A stretch of 64,000 nt of DNA from UBA7803 sp040219135 (GCA_040219135.1 JAVJTA010000007.1:1-64000); one strand, 5' to 3'. Numbered from the stretch's first letter, positions 16,072 to 28,441 are shown. Numbers and translations are program-made. The notes: generated by a model from the sequence alone, not told the origin.

Positions 16072-16728
16072 TCAGCCGCTGCGGGTATTGAGCGCCTGCC
16101 GCTTCAGAGTCTGGAGCATGACGTTTCCGGGTCCGGTGAGCGTGGTCATGAACAGGCCCTCGCCGCTGAACAGCGCCTTGCGTGCGTCGCCCACGAACTC
16201 GATGTCGTAGTCCACGGCCGACCCGAAAGCGGCGAGGTGGCCGGTGCTCACGGTCAGCTTTTCGCCGGCCGCCAGCGTGCGTTCGTCCAGATCGCCGGCG
16301 GCATGGATCGCCACCGTGCCCTGGCCCGAGAGCCGTTGCAGAAACAGCCCGGCACCGCCGAACAGGGCTGCTCCGGCCCTGCGCGCGATCGAGACGTCGA
16401 TGTCGACGTCGCCCCAGGCCGCGAGGAAGGCGCCGCGGGTGGTCAGGACCGGCCCGTCGGTCAGGTCCCAGATGGCAATCGTGCCAGGCTGGCTGCTCGC
16501 CAGCGAGACGCTGGCGCCGTCGCGGTCTGCTTCCAGTCGGGCGAGCGCCAGACCCTCGCCGGACAGCAGGCGCCGGGCGGCGCCGCCGAGGCCGCCCGGC
16601 GCGCGCAACTGCCAGCGGACGTCGCGACCGTATGACATGATCGAGCCTTTCCCGGCCCAGCAGCTCTCGCCTCGGGCCAGGTCGAGTTTCAGGTACTGGG
16701 CGAACTCGCCGACAATGTAGTATTCCAC
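16072..16728 (-). CDS. AIM24 family protein
   Basis: 218 residues with the repeated pattern of AIM24/TIGR00266 proteins: SGEGLALARLEA, GGAGLFLQRLSGQGTVAI and SGEGLFMTTLTGPGNVML. The fold is a beta-prism trimer related to tryptophan RNA-binding attenuation proteins. The bacterial function is unknown; the yeast homologue affects mitochondrial inner-membrane organisation. No signal peptide is seen, so it is probably cytoplasmic. It converges on the cytochrome c gene and diverges from sulP. Confidence 0.8.
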   Translation of the reverse strand: MEYYIVGEFAQYLKLDLARGESCWAGKGSIMSYGRDVRWQLRAPGGLGGAARRLLSGEGLALARLEADRDGASVSLASSQPGTIAIWDLTDGPVLTTRGAFLAAWGDVDIDVSIARRAGAALFGGAGLFLQRLSGQGTVAIHAAGDLDERTLAAGEKLTVSTGHLAAFGSAVDYDIEFVGDARKALFSGEGLFMTTLTGPGNVMLQTLKRQALNTRSG

Positions 16729-16850
16729 CGGTTCCTCGATGTCGTTGGATCAGCCGTTCCGTTCCGTTCACGTGCGCGGGCGAGCAGCGGATCCCGTTGC
16801 GGCGCGCGCCCGGAGCGCGGGGCCGATCACTTCAAGCGTAGACGAGACTC

Positions 16851-18566
16851 ATGATTGCACTGCTGGAAGCTCATCGGGCCGGTCTGCTGGGGCGGAGTCA
16901 CTGGTTGCCCAACGTGGTCTCGGGTGTGGTGGTCGGCGTCGTCGCGCTGCCGCTGGCCATGGCGTTTGCCATCGCCTCCGGTGCGAAACCGGAGCAGGGC
17001 ATTTATACGGCCATTGTCGCCGGCGTGCTGGTGTCTCTGCTCGGCGGCACCCGGTTGCAGATCGCCGGGCCGACCGGCGCCTTCGTGGTCATCCTTGCCG
17101 GCGTCACCGCCGAGCACGGCATCGAGGGTCTGCAGGTAGCGACGCTGATGGCCGGGCTGATCCTGGTGTTTTTCGGGGTCACGCGCCTTGGAGCAGTGAT
17201 CAAGTTCATTCCCGATCCAGTGGTGCTCGGCTTCACTGCCGGCATCGCCGTGGTGATTTTCGTAGGGCAATGGCGCTACTTCCTCGGCATCGAAGCGGTC
17301 GCCGGTGAACATTTTCATCAGACGCTATGGCTGTTGCTCCAGTCGCTGCCGCAGCTGCATGTCGCTACGACGGCGCTGGCCCTTGCGTCACTCGTGATCG
17401 TGATCGTCGGACCCAGATTGCCGGGCCTGCGCCGCGTGCCAGGGCCAGTGCTGGCGCTGCTCCTGGTCACCGCGTTCCAGGCCGGTTTGCAGTTCGACGG
17501 CGTGGCTACCATCGGCACTGCGTTCGGCGGCATTCCGCAGGGCCTGCCGTTGCCGCAGATGCCCGATGTCTCTCTGCCGCAGGTACTCGAACTGATCGGG
17601 CCTGCGTTCACGATCGCCATGCTCGGCGCGATCGAGTCGCTGCTCTCCGCCATGGTGGCCGACGGCATGGCCGGCACGCGACACGATTCCAATCAGGAAC
17701 TGCTCGGCCAGGGCATCGCCAATCTCGTTGCGCCGCTGTTCGGCGGCTTCGCGGCTACGGGCGCGATCGCGCGGACGGCCACCAACGTGCGCAACGGTGG
17801 CACCAGCCCCCTGGCCGGCGTGATACACGCGTTGACCCTCATCGTCGTCGTCGTATTGGCGGCGCCGCTCGCCCGGCACATTCCGCTGGCTGTGCTGGCG
17901 GCAATCCTGTTCATCGTCGCGTGGAACATGAGCGAGGCGCGTCACTTCGTGAAGATGATACGCCGGGCTCCGCCCGCCGACGTGGTGATCCTTCTGGTCA
18001 CGTTCGTGCTTACGGTGTTCGCCGACCTGGTCATTGCCGTCAACATCGGTGTAATCCTGGCCGTTCTGCATTTCCTCCGGCGGATGGCCGGCAGCGTGCA
18101 GGTGCAGCAGGTCACCGAGCAACAGCTGGCCCAGGAGTTCGCCCACCAGGGGTTCACCCGCCTGCCGCCAGGGGTTCTGGTCTACGCCGTGGAAGGCCCG
18201 TTCTTTTTTGGTGCGGTGGAAACCTTCGAACGGGTTCTCGCGTCTACCCATTCGGATCCGAACGTCCTGATCATCCGCCTGCGCTGGGTTCCGTTCATCG
18301 ACATCACCGGCCTGCAGACTCTGGAGGAGGTGGTCAGCGACCTGAAGCGGCGCGGGGTGCGGGTCATGCTTACGGGCGCAAATCCCACCGTGCTCGGCAA
18401 ACTTCGCCGGGCCGGCATCCTTGCCCTGGTGGGAGATGACAATGTCTTCCCCGAGTTCGCCGACGGCCTGGCAGCCTGTCGCCGGCTGGCCGAACAGGAC
18501 GCGAGCATGGCCCAGGCAGGCTCGGCGCTGATCAGCGACACCGCCATGGTGCCGAAAGACCGCTAG
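16851..18566 (+). CDS. SulP family anion transporter with STAS domain
   Basis: 571 residues. The N-terminal two thirds form 10-14 membrane helices with the SulP signature region (LPLAMAFAIASGAKPEQGIYTAIVAG, GPTGAFVV). The last 130 residues are a cytoplasmic STAS domain (VYAVEGPFFFGAVETFE...FIDITGLQTLEEV). Members carry sulfate, bicarbonate or C4-dicarboxylates; this short form resembles the E. coli DauA group. There is no carbonic anhydrase or sulfate-assimilation gene next to it, so the substrate stays open. Confidence 0.85.
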   Translation: MIALLEAHRAGLLGRSHWLPNVVSGVVVGVVALPLAMAFAIASGAKPEQGIYTAIVAGVLVSLLGGTRLQIAGPTGAFVVILAGVTAEHGIEGLQVATLMAGLILVFFGVTRLGAVIKFIPDPVVLGFTAGIAVVIFVGQWRYFLGIEAVAGEHFHQTLWLLLQSLPQLHVATTALALASLVIVIVGPRLPGLRRVPGPVLALLLVTAFQAGLQFDGVATIGTAFGGIPQGLPLPQMPDVSLPQVLELIGPAFTIAMLGAIESLLSAMVADGMAGTRHDSNQELLGQGIANLVAPLFGGFAATGAIARTATNVRNGGTSPLAGVIHALTLIVVVVLAAPLARHIPLAVLAAILFIVAWNMSEARHFVKMIRRAPPADVVILLVTFVLTVFADLVIAVNIGVILAVLHFLRRMAGSVQVQQVTEQQLAQEFAHQGFTRLPPGVLVYAVEGPFFFGAVETFERVLASTHSDPNVLIIRLRWVPFIDITGLQTLEEVVSDLKRRGVRVMLTGANPTVLGKLRRAGILALVGDDNVFPEFADGLAACRRLAEQDASMAQAGSALISDTAMVPKDR

Positions 18567-18583
18567 TACACCAGGTTCCACAC

Positions 18584-21406
<2,823 letters not shown>

Positions 21407-21509
21407 GGAATGCGACCGCCGTGAAACCGACCAACATAACCAGATCCCCAGGGCCGGGCAAGGTCGACCCCGGTCTGCGGTCGAGGTCTCCTGCCAGGCG
21501 CTGTCACCA

Positions 21510-21550
21510 GGCGCACGGCCAGTGGCGCACGGCCAGTGGCGCACGGCCGT
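21510..21550. repeat. 14-bp tandem repeat between uvrA and ssb
   Basis: GGCGCACGGCCAGT is present at 21510 and 21524, and a third copy from 21538 is interrupted after GGCGCACGGCC. It lies in the divergent promoter region, about 100 bp upstream of the uvrA start and 110-150 bp upstream of ssb. In E. coli this region carries a LexA box; I found no clear one here. Confidence 0.85.
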
Positions 21551-21658
21551 GGCGGCCGCTCGCCCACGTCCGTTCGGGGCCGCGGCGCGTAGGTGTACTC
21601 CGGGCAAATGCGCTAGACTGGCCGCTCAGTCTTCAGGCAGGCATCGGGAGCTGGAAAT

Positions 21659-22114
21659 ATGGCTCGGGGGATCAACAAGGTCATCCTCATCGGCAATCTG
21701 GGCGCAGATCCGGAAACCCGATATTCCCAGGGCGGCAACGCCGTCACGAAGTTCCGCATCGCCACCAGCGAGAACTGGAAGGACCGTCAGTCCGGCGAGC
21801 AGCAGGAACGCACGGAGTGGCACAACATCGTCTGCTTCAGTCGTCTGGCCGAGATCGCCGGCGAGTACCTGCGCAAGGGCTCCCGCGTGTACATCGAAGG
21901 CAGCCTGTCGACCAGCAGCTGGGAAACGGATGGGGTAAAGAAGTTCCGCACGGAGATCATCGCCCGGGACATGCAGATGCTGGACTCCCGCAGCGGCGGC
22001 ATGGGCGATGGCGGCGCGCCCAGCGGCTTCGAATCGCGCTCCTCCGGCGGCGGTTCCGACAACCGCCCGACCCTGCCCGAGGACGACGATTTCGATGACG
22101 ACATCCCCTTCTAG
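21659..22114 (+). CDS. ssb: Single-stranded DNA-binding protein
   Basis: 151 residues. The OB-fold core starts MARGINKVILIGNLGADPETRYS and includes TEWHNIVCFSRLAEIAGEYLRKGSRVYIEGSL. A glycine/serine-rich linker leads to the acidic tip DDDIPF, the peptide that recruits repair and replication partners. It is divergent from uvrA. A 9-bp hairpin begins with the stop codon itself. Confidence 0.97.
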   Translation: MARGINKVILIGNLGADPETRYSQGGNAVTKFRIATSENWKDRQSGEQQERTEWHNIVCFSRLAEIAGEYLRKGSRVYIEGSLSTSSWETDGVKKFRTEIIARDMQMLDSRSGGMGDGGAPSGFESRSSGGGSDNRPTLPEDDDFDDDIPF

Positions 22115-22132
22115 GGATCAGAGGATCCCTAG
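22111..22132. terminator. Hairpin overlapping the ssb stop codon
   Basis: CTAGGGATC-AGAG-GATCCCTAG, a perfect 9-bp stem with a 4-base loop; the first TAG is the ssb stop. There is no T-run, but it lies between convergent ssb and uppP and could block read-through from either side. Confidence 0.45.
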
Positions 22133-22195
22133 TGGTGCAAGCGGTCAATTCGTAAGCGTGAGCGTGTCCCTCGCGGGCGTCAGGGCATTCCCAGC

Positions 22196-23002
22196 TCAGG
22201 GCGCGGGCGCCAGGGCAAACCAGAGCACGATCAGGGCGCTGCCGAGCGCCAGCCGGTAAATCACATAGGGCAGCATGCCGGTGCGCTCCACCAGCGCGAT
22301 GAATGCGCTGATGCAGCTGTACGCGGCGACGCCAGAGAGCACCGCGCCGCTGGCCAGTACCCCCCACTGCACTGGTTCGTCTCCTTCGAGCAGGCTCAGC
22401 GCTGCCAGCAGACCGGCGCCAGCGATGGTGGGGATCGACAGCAGGAACGAGAACCGCGCTGCGCTGACCCGTGACAGGCCCAGCAGCAGGGCCGCGGTGA
22501 TGGTGATCCCGGAACGCGAGGTCCCGGGCACCAGGGCCAGTACCTGCAGGGTGCCGATGACCAAAGCGTCGTTCCAGGTCACCCGGATGCGTTCGCCGTG
22601 GCGGGTGTCGGCGTAGCCGAGCAGCAGTCCGAAAGCGATGGTTGTCGCTGCGATGACCAGCAGGTTGCGCAACCCGGTTTCCACCCAGTCCCTGGCCAGA
22701 AAGCCGCAGACGACCACCGGAAGGGTCGCGGCGACGATTTTCAGCAGCTCGGACGCCCGCTCGTCGCGCTCGCCTCGCAGCAGCGCAGCCGCGCCCCCGG
22801 ACACCATGCCGGTGAGGTCGCGGCGGAAGTAGAGCAGCACGGCGCCGAGGGAGCCCACGTGGACGGCGATGTCGAACGCGAGGCCCTGGTCCTCCCAGCC
22901 CAGCAGCTGGGCCGGCAGGATCAGGTGAGCGGAACTCGAAATGGGCAGGAACTCGGTGATGCCCTGAATCAGCGCAAGGATGATGATCTGCAGATAATCC
23001 AC
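22196..23002 (-). CDS. uppP: Undecaprenyl-diphosphatase UppP
   Basis: 268 residues, mostly membrane helices. The two catalytic motifs of the BacA/UppP family are present: GITEFLPISSSAHL near the N-terminus and LVPGTSRSGITI in the middle. The enzyme removes a phosphate from undecaprenyl pyrophosphate on the periplasmic side, recycling the lipid carrier for peptidoglycan, which fits the many cell-wall genes nearby. It is also linked to bacitracin tolerance in other bacteria. Confidence 0.95.
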   Translation of the reverse strand: MDYLQIIILALIQGITEFLPISSSAHLILPAQLLGWEDQGLAFDIAVHVGSLGAVLLYFRRDLTGMVSGGAAALLRGERDERASELLKIVAATLPVVVCGFLARDWVETGLRNLLVIAATTIAFGLLLGYADTRHGERIRVTWNDALVIGTLQVLALVPGTSRSGITITAALLLGLSRVSAARFSFLLSIPTIAGAGLLAALSLLEGDEPVQWGVLASGAVLSGVAAYSCISAFIALVERTGMLPYVIYRLALGSALIVLWFALAPAP

Positions 23003-23111
23003 CGGCGGAGTGTAGCCGTTCGGTCACGTCCTTGGGCGCCCGGCGAGGGGCGCCCGGCGACGGCTGCGGAATCGACGCGTCGGTCACGCGCGCCGTGGTA
23101 TCGTGCTTGCC

Positions 23112-23714
23112 ATGTCCGAGATTGTCGAAATCCCGCTGTTCCCGCTGCACCCGGTGCTGTTTCCGGGCGGACGCCTGCCACTGCAGATCTTCGAGCCGCG
23201 CTACATGGACATGGTGGTGCGCTGCATGCGCGAGGAGGCACCCTTCGGCGTGGTGCTGATCCGCAAAGGCGGCGATGCCCGGCTCAGCGGCGATGCCGAT
23301 CAGCCCGACATCTTCGACGTCGGGACCGATGCCCACGTGGTGGATTTCAACCAGCTGTCCAACGGCCGCCTGGGCATCGTCATCCGCGGCGGGCGCAAGT
23401 TCCGGGTTCGCGGGCGCTACGAGCAGGCCGATCACCTGCTGATCGGTCAGGTCGAATATCTGCCGGAGGAGCCCGCGCTGCTGGTGGGTGAGGAGCACCG
23501 GGAGCTGGTCGACATCCTCCAGGAGCTGGTCAAGCATCCGATGATCGAGAAGCTCGGCCTCGACATTCAGTTCGAAGACGCCCGCTCGGTGGGCTGGCGC
23601 CTGGCGGAGCTGCTGCCCATCGAGCCGGAGATCAAGCAGAGCCTGCTCAAGCTCCAGTGGCCGCGGGAACGGCTTCAGGAGCTGACCCGGCTGGTGGGAA
23701 AGCTGCGCGGTTGA
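23112..23714 (+). CDS. LON peptidase substrate-binding-domain protein
   Basis: 200 residues starting at the ATG at 23112 (MSEIVEIPLFPLHPVLFPGGRLPLQIFEPRY). It is a stand-alone version of the Lon protease N-terminal domain, without the ATPase or protease parts. Such proteins are common in gammaproteobacteria; their role is unknown. It lies 50 bases before proA and may be in the same transcript. Confidence 0.85.
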   Translation: MSEIVEIPLFPLHPVLFPGGRLPLQIFEPRYMDMVVRCMREEAPFGVVLIRKGGDARLSGDADQPDIFDVGTDAHVVDFNQLSNGRLGIVIRGGRKFRVRGRYEQADHLLIGQVEYLPEEPALLVGEEHRELVDILQELVKHPMIEKLGLDIQFEDARSVGWRLAELLPIEPEIKQSLLKLQWPRERLQELTRLVGKLRG

Positions 23715-23764
23715 CCCCGGGGTTATACTGGCACTCCTCGAAGTCACGTCGCCGCGGGGCAGCC

Positions 23765-25057
23765 ATGGCCGAAACACACGTCAAAGACACAGCCGGCGCC
23801 GATGTCGGCGCCTACGTTGCCGGCGTCGCGCGCGCTGCGCGTGGCGCCTCCCGGGCAATTGCCGCCGCGGCGACGGCGGTCAAGTCACGGGCGCTGCTGG
23901 CCATGGCGGCGGCGCTGGACGGTGCCCGTGCGGAGATCGTCGAAGCCAACGCCCGGGATCTCGGCAGTGCTCGGGACCGCGGTCTCGAGCAGCCGCTGAT
24001 CGACCGTCTCGGCGTCGACGACGCCGTCATCGACCGGATGGTCGAAGGCCTGGTTCAGGTGGACAAGCTGCCGGACCCGGTCGGCGAGATCAGCGATCTC
24101 GTCTATCGCCCGAGTGGAATTCAGGTGGGTCGCATGCGGGTGCCGCTGGGGGTGATCGGCATCATTTACGAATCGCGGCCCAATGTCACCGTCGATGCCG
24201 CCAGCCTCTGCCTGAAGTCCGGTAACGCCTGCATCCTGCGCGGTGGCAGCGAGGCGATCCATTCCAACCGCGCCATAGCCGCCTGTATCTCACGGGGCCT
24301 GGATGCCGCCGGACTGCCCGCGGCTACGGTGCAGCTCGTGGACACCACGGATCGAGCCGCCGTGGGGGCGCTGCTCAAGATGAACGAGCACGTGGACGTG
24401 ATCGTGCCCCGCGGCGGCAAAGGCCTGATCGAACGGATCAGCCGGGAGTCCACCATTCCAGTGATCAAACATCTTGACGGCGTCTGCCACGTGTACGTCG
24501 ACGAGGGCGCCGATCACGCCATGGCGCTGGCGATCGCGCTCAATTCCAAGGTCGAGAAGTACGCGGTGTGCAACGCCCTCGAGACCCTGCTGGTGGCGGC
24601 CGCCGAGGCACCCGCGCTGGTGCCGCGGCTGGTCGAGCGCTTCCGCGCGGCCGGGGTGGAGCTGCGCGGCTGCGAGCGCGTCCGGGCGATTGCCGCGGAC
24701 GTGTCCCCGGCCACGGAAGCCGACTGGTACGAGGAGTATCTGGGGCCGGTTCTGGCGCTGAAGGTGGTGGATGGGCTCGACGCCGCGATCGCCCACATCA
24801 ACACGTACGGCTCCGCACACACGGACGCGATCGTCACCGCCGATTACGCCCGCGGGCGTCGCTTCGTCACCGAGGTGGATTCGGCGTCGGTGCTGATCAA
24901 TGCCTCCACCCAGTTCGCCGACGGATTCGAGTACGGGCTCGGCGCCGAGATCGGAATCTCCACGGACAAGCTGCACGCCCGTGGACCGGTGGGTCTGGAG
25001 GGGCTCACCACGCGCAAATTCGTGGTGTTCGGCAACGGTGAGATCCGCCGCCGTTGA
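23765..25057 (+). CDS. proA: Gamma-glutamyl phosphate reductase
   Basis: 430 residues from the ATG at 23765. It is an aldehyde dehydrogenase-fold enzyme with the catalytic cysteine C269 (KYAVCNALETLL) and the NADPH-binding GNACILRGGSEA segment. ProA makes glutamate-5-semialdehyde, the second step of proline synthesis. proB is not adjacent. Its TGA overlaps the TTG start of nadD by three bases (TTGA), pointing to coupled translation, and proA-nadD is the order known in Pseudomonas. Confidence 0.96.
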   Translation: MAETHVKDTAGADVGAYVAGVARAARGASRAIAAAATAVKSRALLAMAAALDGARAEIVEANARDLGSARDRGLEQPLIDRLGVDDAVIDRMVEGLVQVDKLPDPVGEISDLVYRPSGIQVGRMRVPLGVIGIIYESRPNVTVDAASLCLKSGNACILRGGSEAIHSNRAIAACISRGLDAAGLPAATVQLVDTTDRAAVGALLKMNEHVDVIVPRGGKGLIERISRESTIPVIKHLDGVCHVYVDEGADHAMALAIALNSKVEKYAVCNALETLLVAAAEAPALVPRLVERFRAAGVELRGCERVRAIAADVSPATEADWYEEYLGPVLALKVVDGLDAAIAHINTYGSAHTDAIVTADYARGRRFVTEVDSASVLINASTQFADGFEYGLGAEIGISTDKLHARGPVGLEGLTTRKFVVFGNGEIRRR

Positions 25058-25722
25058 TCTGCCTGTTCGGCGGGACCTTCGATCCGGTCCACGTGGGCCA
25101 CGTGCACGCCGCGCGCACGGTTTGCGACGCTCTGGCGCTGGATGAGATCCGGCTGCTGCTCTCCGCCCGTCCGGGCCACCGGGGGTCGCCGGGTGCCAGC
25201 GTCCAGCAGCGCTGGGACATGCTGCGCCTTGCCTGCGCCGAGGACGTCCGGCTGATTGCCGACGACATCGAGGTGCGTCGCGCGCGTCGGGTGGGGCGAC
25301 CGTCCTTCACGGTCGAGACTCTGGAGGAGGTGCGCAACGGCGATCGCGGGCTCGTGCTGGCGTGGGTGGTGGGCAGCGACGCCTACCGTGAGATCACGTC
25401 CTGGCACCGCTGGCGTGAGGTCTTCGAGCTCAGCAACCTGGTCGTTCTGCAACGCCCCGGGGCGCCCCTGGACCTCGACCCGGAGCTGCGGACGCGGACC
25501 GAAGAAAGGCAAATTTATAGTCATTTTAGCCACCCGGCCGGGTCGGTGCGCCTTCTCGACCTGCCCATGCGAGATGTCTCTGCCACCGCGGTGCGGCGGT
25601 CTCTGGCCGCATCGTCGGGAAGATCGCCGGGAACCACCGATCCGGTCGCGGATTTGCTACCCCCAGCGGTCTACACCTATATTAAGAAGTATCACTTGTA
25701 CGGAGTGGTTAGTGACGCCTGA
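25054..25722 (+). CDS. nadD: Nicotinate-nucleotide adenylyltransferase
   Basis: 222 residues starting with TTG inside the proA stop (TTGA). The nucleotidyltransferase motif FGGTFDPVHVGHVH is at the N-terminus, VVGSDA and the C-terminal SATAVRRSLA (the ISSTxxR equivalent) follow. It joins nicotinate mononucleotide to ATP on the way to NAD. It overlaps rsfS by eleven bases. Confidence 0.95.
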   Translation: MICLFGGTFDPVHVGHVHAARTVCDALALDEIRLLLSARPGHRGSPGASVQQRWDMLRLACAEDVRLIADDIEVRRARRVGRPSFTVETLEEVRNGDRGLVLAWVVGSDAYREITSWHRWREVFELSNLVVLQRPGAPLDLDPELRTRTEERQIYSHFSHPAGSVRLLDLPMRDVSATAVRRSLAASSGRSPGTTDPVADLLPPAVYTYIKKYHLYGVVSDA

Positions 25723-26068
25723 AGCTCTGCGGAATCTCATCGTCGATGCGTTGGAAGATAAGAAGGGTCGGGATGTGGTCACGATGGACGTGACCGGCGT
25801 CTCGGACGTCACGGACTACATGATCGTCGTCAGCGGTTCCTCCAACCGCCATGTCAAAGCACTCGTTGATCAGGTGGTCGAGGCGACCACCACCGCCGGC
25901 ATCAGACCGCTGGGGGTGGAGGGCCGCGAGACCCACGAGTGGGTGCTAGTGGATGTGGGAGATGCGCTGGTGCACGTGATGCAGCCCGAGGCGCGCACGT
26001 TCTACGATCTCGAGCGGCTCTGGGGCGAGATGCCGGCGGACTCGGCCGACACCGAAACGAGCGTGTGA
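25712..26068 (+). CDS. rsfS: Ribosomal silencing factor RsfS
   Basis: 118 residues if it starts at GTG 25712, which has GGAG (25702-25705) at good spacing; the frame is open further upstream but only as a shadow of nadD. DVTGVSDVTDYMIVVSGSSNRHVKALVDQV is the family core. RsfS binds L14 on free 50S subunits and blocks 30S joining when nutrients are short. It overlaps both neighbours. Confidence 0.94.
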   Translation: MTPEALRNLIVDALEDKKGRDVVTMDVTGVSDVTDYMIVVSGSSNRHVKALVDQVVEATTTAGIRPLGVEGRETHEWVLVDVGDALVHVMQPEARTFYDLERLWGEMPADSADTETSV

Positions 26069-26535
26069 AAATCCGCCTCATTGCGGTGGGTGGCCGCCCG
26101 CCGGAATGGGTGTCGACCGGATTCCAGGACTATGCGCGGCGCCTGCCGCGGGAGATGTCCCTGGAGCTGATCGAAGTACCCTCAGCGGCCCGCAAGAACC
26201 TGTCGGCGCGGCGAGCGCGCGAGTTCGAAGCCGAACGGCTGCTCGCCCAGGTCGGAGCCCGCGATCTGCTGGTGGCGCTGGACGAGCGCGGCAGGACCTG
26301 GAGCACGGTCGAACTCTCCGAAAGGCTGGATGATTGGCGCATGCAGGGAAGAGACGTGGCATTTCTCATCGGCGGGGCCGACGGTCTGGACGACGCGTGC
26401 CGGGTGCGTGCCGACCAGGTGCTGGCGCTGTCCGCGATGACCCTTCCCCATGCCCTGGTCAGAGTGGTGCTGGCCGAACAGATCTACCGCGCCTGGACCA
26501 TACTTTCCGGGCATCCTTACCATCGGGGGGACTGA
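26065..26535 (+). CDS. rlmH: 23S rRNA pseudouridine-1915 N3-methyltransferase
   Basis: 156 residues from the GTG at 26065, which overlaps the rsfS stop (GTGA). The SPOUT-fold signature is intact: LLVALDERGRTWSTVELSERL, FLIGGADGLDDACRVRAD and ALSAMTLPHALVRVVLAEQIYRAWTIL with the final HPYHR. It methylates a helix-69 pseudouridine in the 70S ribosome. The rsfS-rlmH pair is widely conserved. Confidence 0.95.
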   Translation: MKIRLIAVGGRPPEWVSTGFQDYARRLPREMSLELIEVPSAARKNLSARRAREFEAERLLAQVGARDLLVALDERGRTWSTVELSERLDDWRMQGRDVAFLIGGADGLDDACRVRADQVLALSAMTLPHALVRVVLAEQIYRAWTILSGHPYHRGD

Positions 26536-26536
26536 G

Positions 26537-28441
26537 GTGTCGCGACGCCTCGCCATCAAGGACGACGGTCGCGAGCGGCATATCTTCGCCACCCGCGCGG
26601 CCGTGGCTCTGCTGGTCGTGCTGGTCCTGGTCGCCGGGCTGGTGCTGCGCCTGGTCCAGCTTCAGGTCTGGGAGCACAAGACCTATCAGACCCGTTCCGA
26701 ACAGAACCGCATCCAGGTGCAGCCGCTGCCGCCGCCGCGGGGTCTGATCTACGACCGCAACGGAGAGCTGCTGGCCAGCAACCGACCGATCTCCACCCTG
26801 ACCGTGGTGCCGGAGCGGGTGCCGGACAGGGCACGCCTCCTGGCCGAACTCGAGACCCTGGTCGGCGTTGCCGAGGAGGACGTCCAGCGCTTCCAGGAAC
26901 GCCTCGCGCGTTCGCGCCGACCCTTCGAAGCGGTGGCGCTGAAGCTCAATCTGACCGAGGAAGAGGTCGCCCGGCTGGCGGTGAACCGGCATCGATTGCC
27001 GGGTGTGGAGATCGCCACCGAACTGGTCCGTCACTATCCTCTGGCTGGCATGATGGCCCACGCGGTGGGCTCGGTGCGGCGGGTCACGGAGGAGGACCTG
27101 AAACGCCTCGACGGTGTCCGCTACAGCGCGACCCGGTTCATCGGTCGCCATGGCGCCGAGCGTTTCTACGAGCGCTCGCTGCACGGTGAAGTCGGTTATC
27201 AGAAGGTCGAGACCGACGCCCATGGGCGCATCCGCCAGGTGCTCGACATCAATCCCCCGGTGGCCGGGCAGAACATCACCGTGCACCTGGACAGCCGCCT
27301 GCAGATCGCCGCCGCTGCTGCGCTCGGTGACCGCCGTGGCGCCGTCGTCGCGCTGGACCCGCGCTCCGGCGGGGTGCTGGCCATGGTCAGCCAGCCGGGC
27401 TACGACCCCAACCTGTTCGTCACCGGCATATCCGACGAGCAGTATCGCGCCCTGGTGTCGTCGCGGGACACGCCGATGTTCAACCGCGCCATCAACGGCC
27501 AGTACGCGCCGGGTTCCACCTTCAAGCCGATCGTGGCACTCGCCGGGCTGGCGGAGGGCGTAGTCGACTGGCAGGAGGAGATCCTGGATCACGGCTGGTT
27601 CCGTCTGCCGGGCCAGGACCGCATCTATCGCGACTGGAGCTGGACGCCGGGCAATTCCGGCGGCCAGGGTCGGGTCAACCTGAACCGTGCCATCTACCGC
27701 TCCTCAAACGTGTTCTTCTACGATCTCGCTTCGCGCCTGGACATCAACCGGCTGGCCGCGTTCGCCAGCCAGTTCGGCATCGGTCAGCGCCTGGCGGTGG
27801 ACGTACCCGAGACCAGCCCGGGTCTGCTGCCCGATCCTGCCTGGAAGCGCGCCAGTCGCGGGTTGCCCTGGTACCCGGGAGACAACGTCAACATCGGTAT
27901 CGGCCAGGGCGATCTCCTGGTCACGCCGCTGCAGCTGGCCACAGTGGCTGCGGCGCTGGCCAACCGCGGGCGGATCGTGCGGCCGCGGATGCTGCTCGCG
28001 AGCGACCGGCCGCTCACCGAGTTCGATCCACCGCAGCCGCTGCCGCCGATCGAGGGGCCCACGCCCGACGACTGGGAGCGCGTGGTCGACTCCATGGAAG
28101 ACGTGGTGCACCGGGGTAACAAGGGTTTCCGCGGCAACGGCACAGCCTGGTACTACATCGGCCAGGACATTCCCTATCGCATGGCGGGGAAGTCCGGGAC
28201 TGCCCAGGTCGTGGAGATCAAGCAGGGCGAACAGTACGACGAGGAGGAACTCGGCGAGTACGAGCGTAAGCACGCCTGGTTCATCGCCTTCGCGCCGGCG
28301 GACGATCCGATCATCGCGCTGTCCGTGCTGGTGGAGAACGGCGGTGGCGGCAGTGCCGTGGCGGCGCCCGTGGCCCGGGAAGTCATCGACGCCTATCTGC
28401 TGCCGCAGCTCGGCGCGGCGGTCCTCGCGAGGCGCCCGTGA
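26537..28441 (+). CDS. mrdA: Penicillin-binding protein 2 (transpeptidase)
   Basis: 634 residues from the GTG at 26537, preceded by a GGGGGG ribosome-binding site; E. coli PBP2 has 633. There is one N-terminal membrane helix (AAVALLVVLVLVAGLVLRLV), a dimerisation domain and the transpeptidase domain with S327-xx-K330 (GSTFKP), S389-S-N391 and K552-S-G-T. It makes the cross-links for side-wall elongation with RodA. Its stop overlaps rodA (GTGA). Confidence 0.97.
   Translation: MSRRLAIKDDGRERHIFATRAAVALLVVLVLVAGLVLRLVQLQVWEHKTYQTRSEQNRIQVQPLPPPRGLIYDRNGELLASNRPISTLTVVPERVPDRARLLAELETLVGVAEEDVQRFQERLARSRRPFEAVALKLNLTEEEVARLAVNRHRLPGVEIATELVRHYPLAGMMAHAVGSVRRVTEEDLKRLDGVRYSATRFIGRHGAERFYERSLHGEVGYQKVETDAHGRIRQVLDINPPVAGQNITVHLDSRLQIAAAAALGDRRGAVVALDPRSGGVLAMVSQPGYDPNLFVTGISDEQYRALVSSRDTPMFNRAINGQYAPGSTFKPIVALAGLAEGVVDWQEEILDHGWFRLPGQDRIYRDWSWTPGNSGGQGRVNLNRAIYRSSNVFFYDLASRLDINRLAAFASQFGIGQRLAVDVPETSPGLLPDPAWKRASRGLPWYPGDNVNIGIGQGDLLVTPLQLATVAAALANRGRIVRPRMLLASDRPLTEFDPPQPLPPIEGPTPDDWERVVDSMEDVVHRGNKGFRGNGTAWYYIGQDIPYRMAGKSGTAQVVEIKQGEQYDEEELGEYERKHAWFIAFAPADDPIIALSVLVENGGGGSAVAAPVAREVIDAYLLPQLGAAVLARRP

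Noticed and set aside
21407..21607. 67-residue N-terminal extension of UvrA
   Set aside because: It includes tandem repeats and does not resemble UvrA; the TTG start gives exactly the usual 940 residues.
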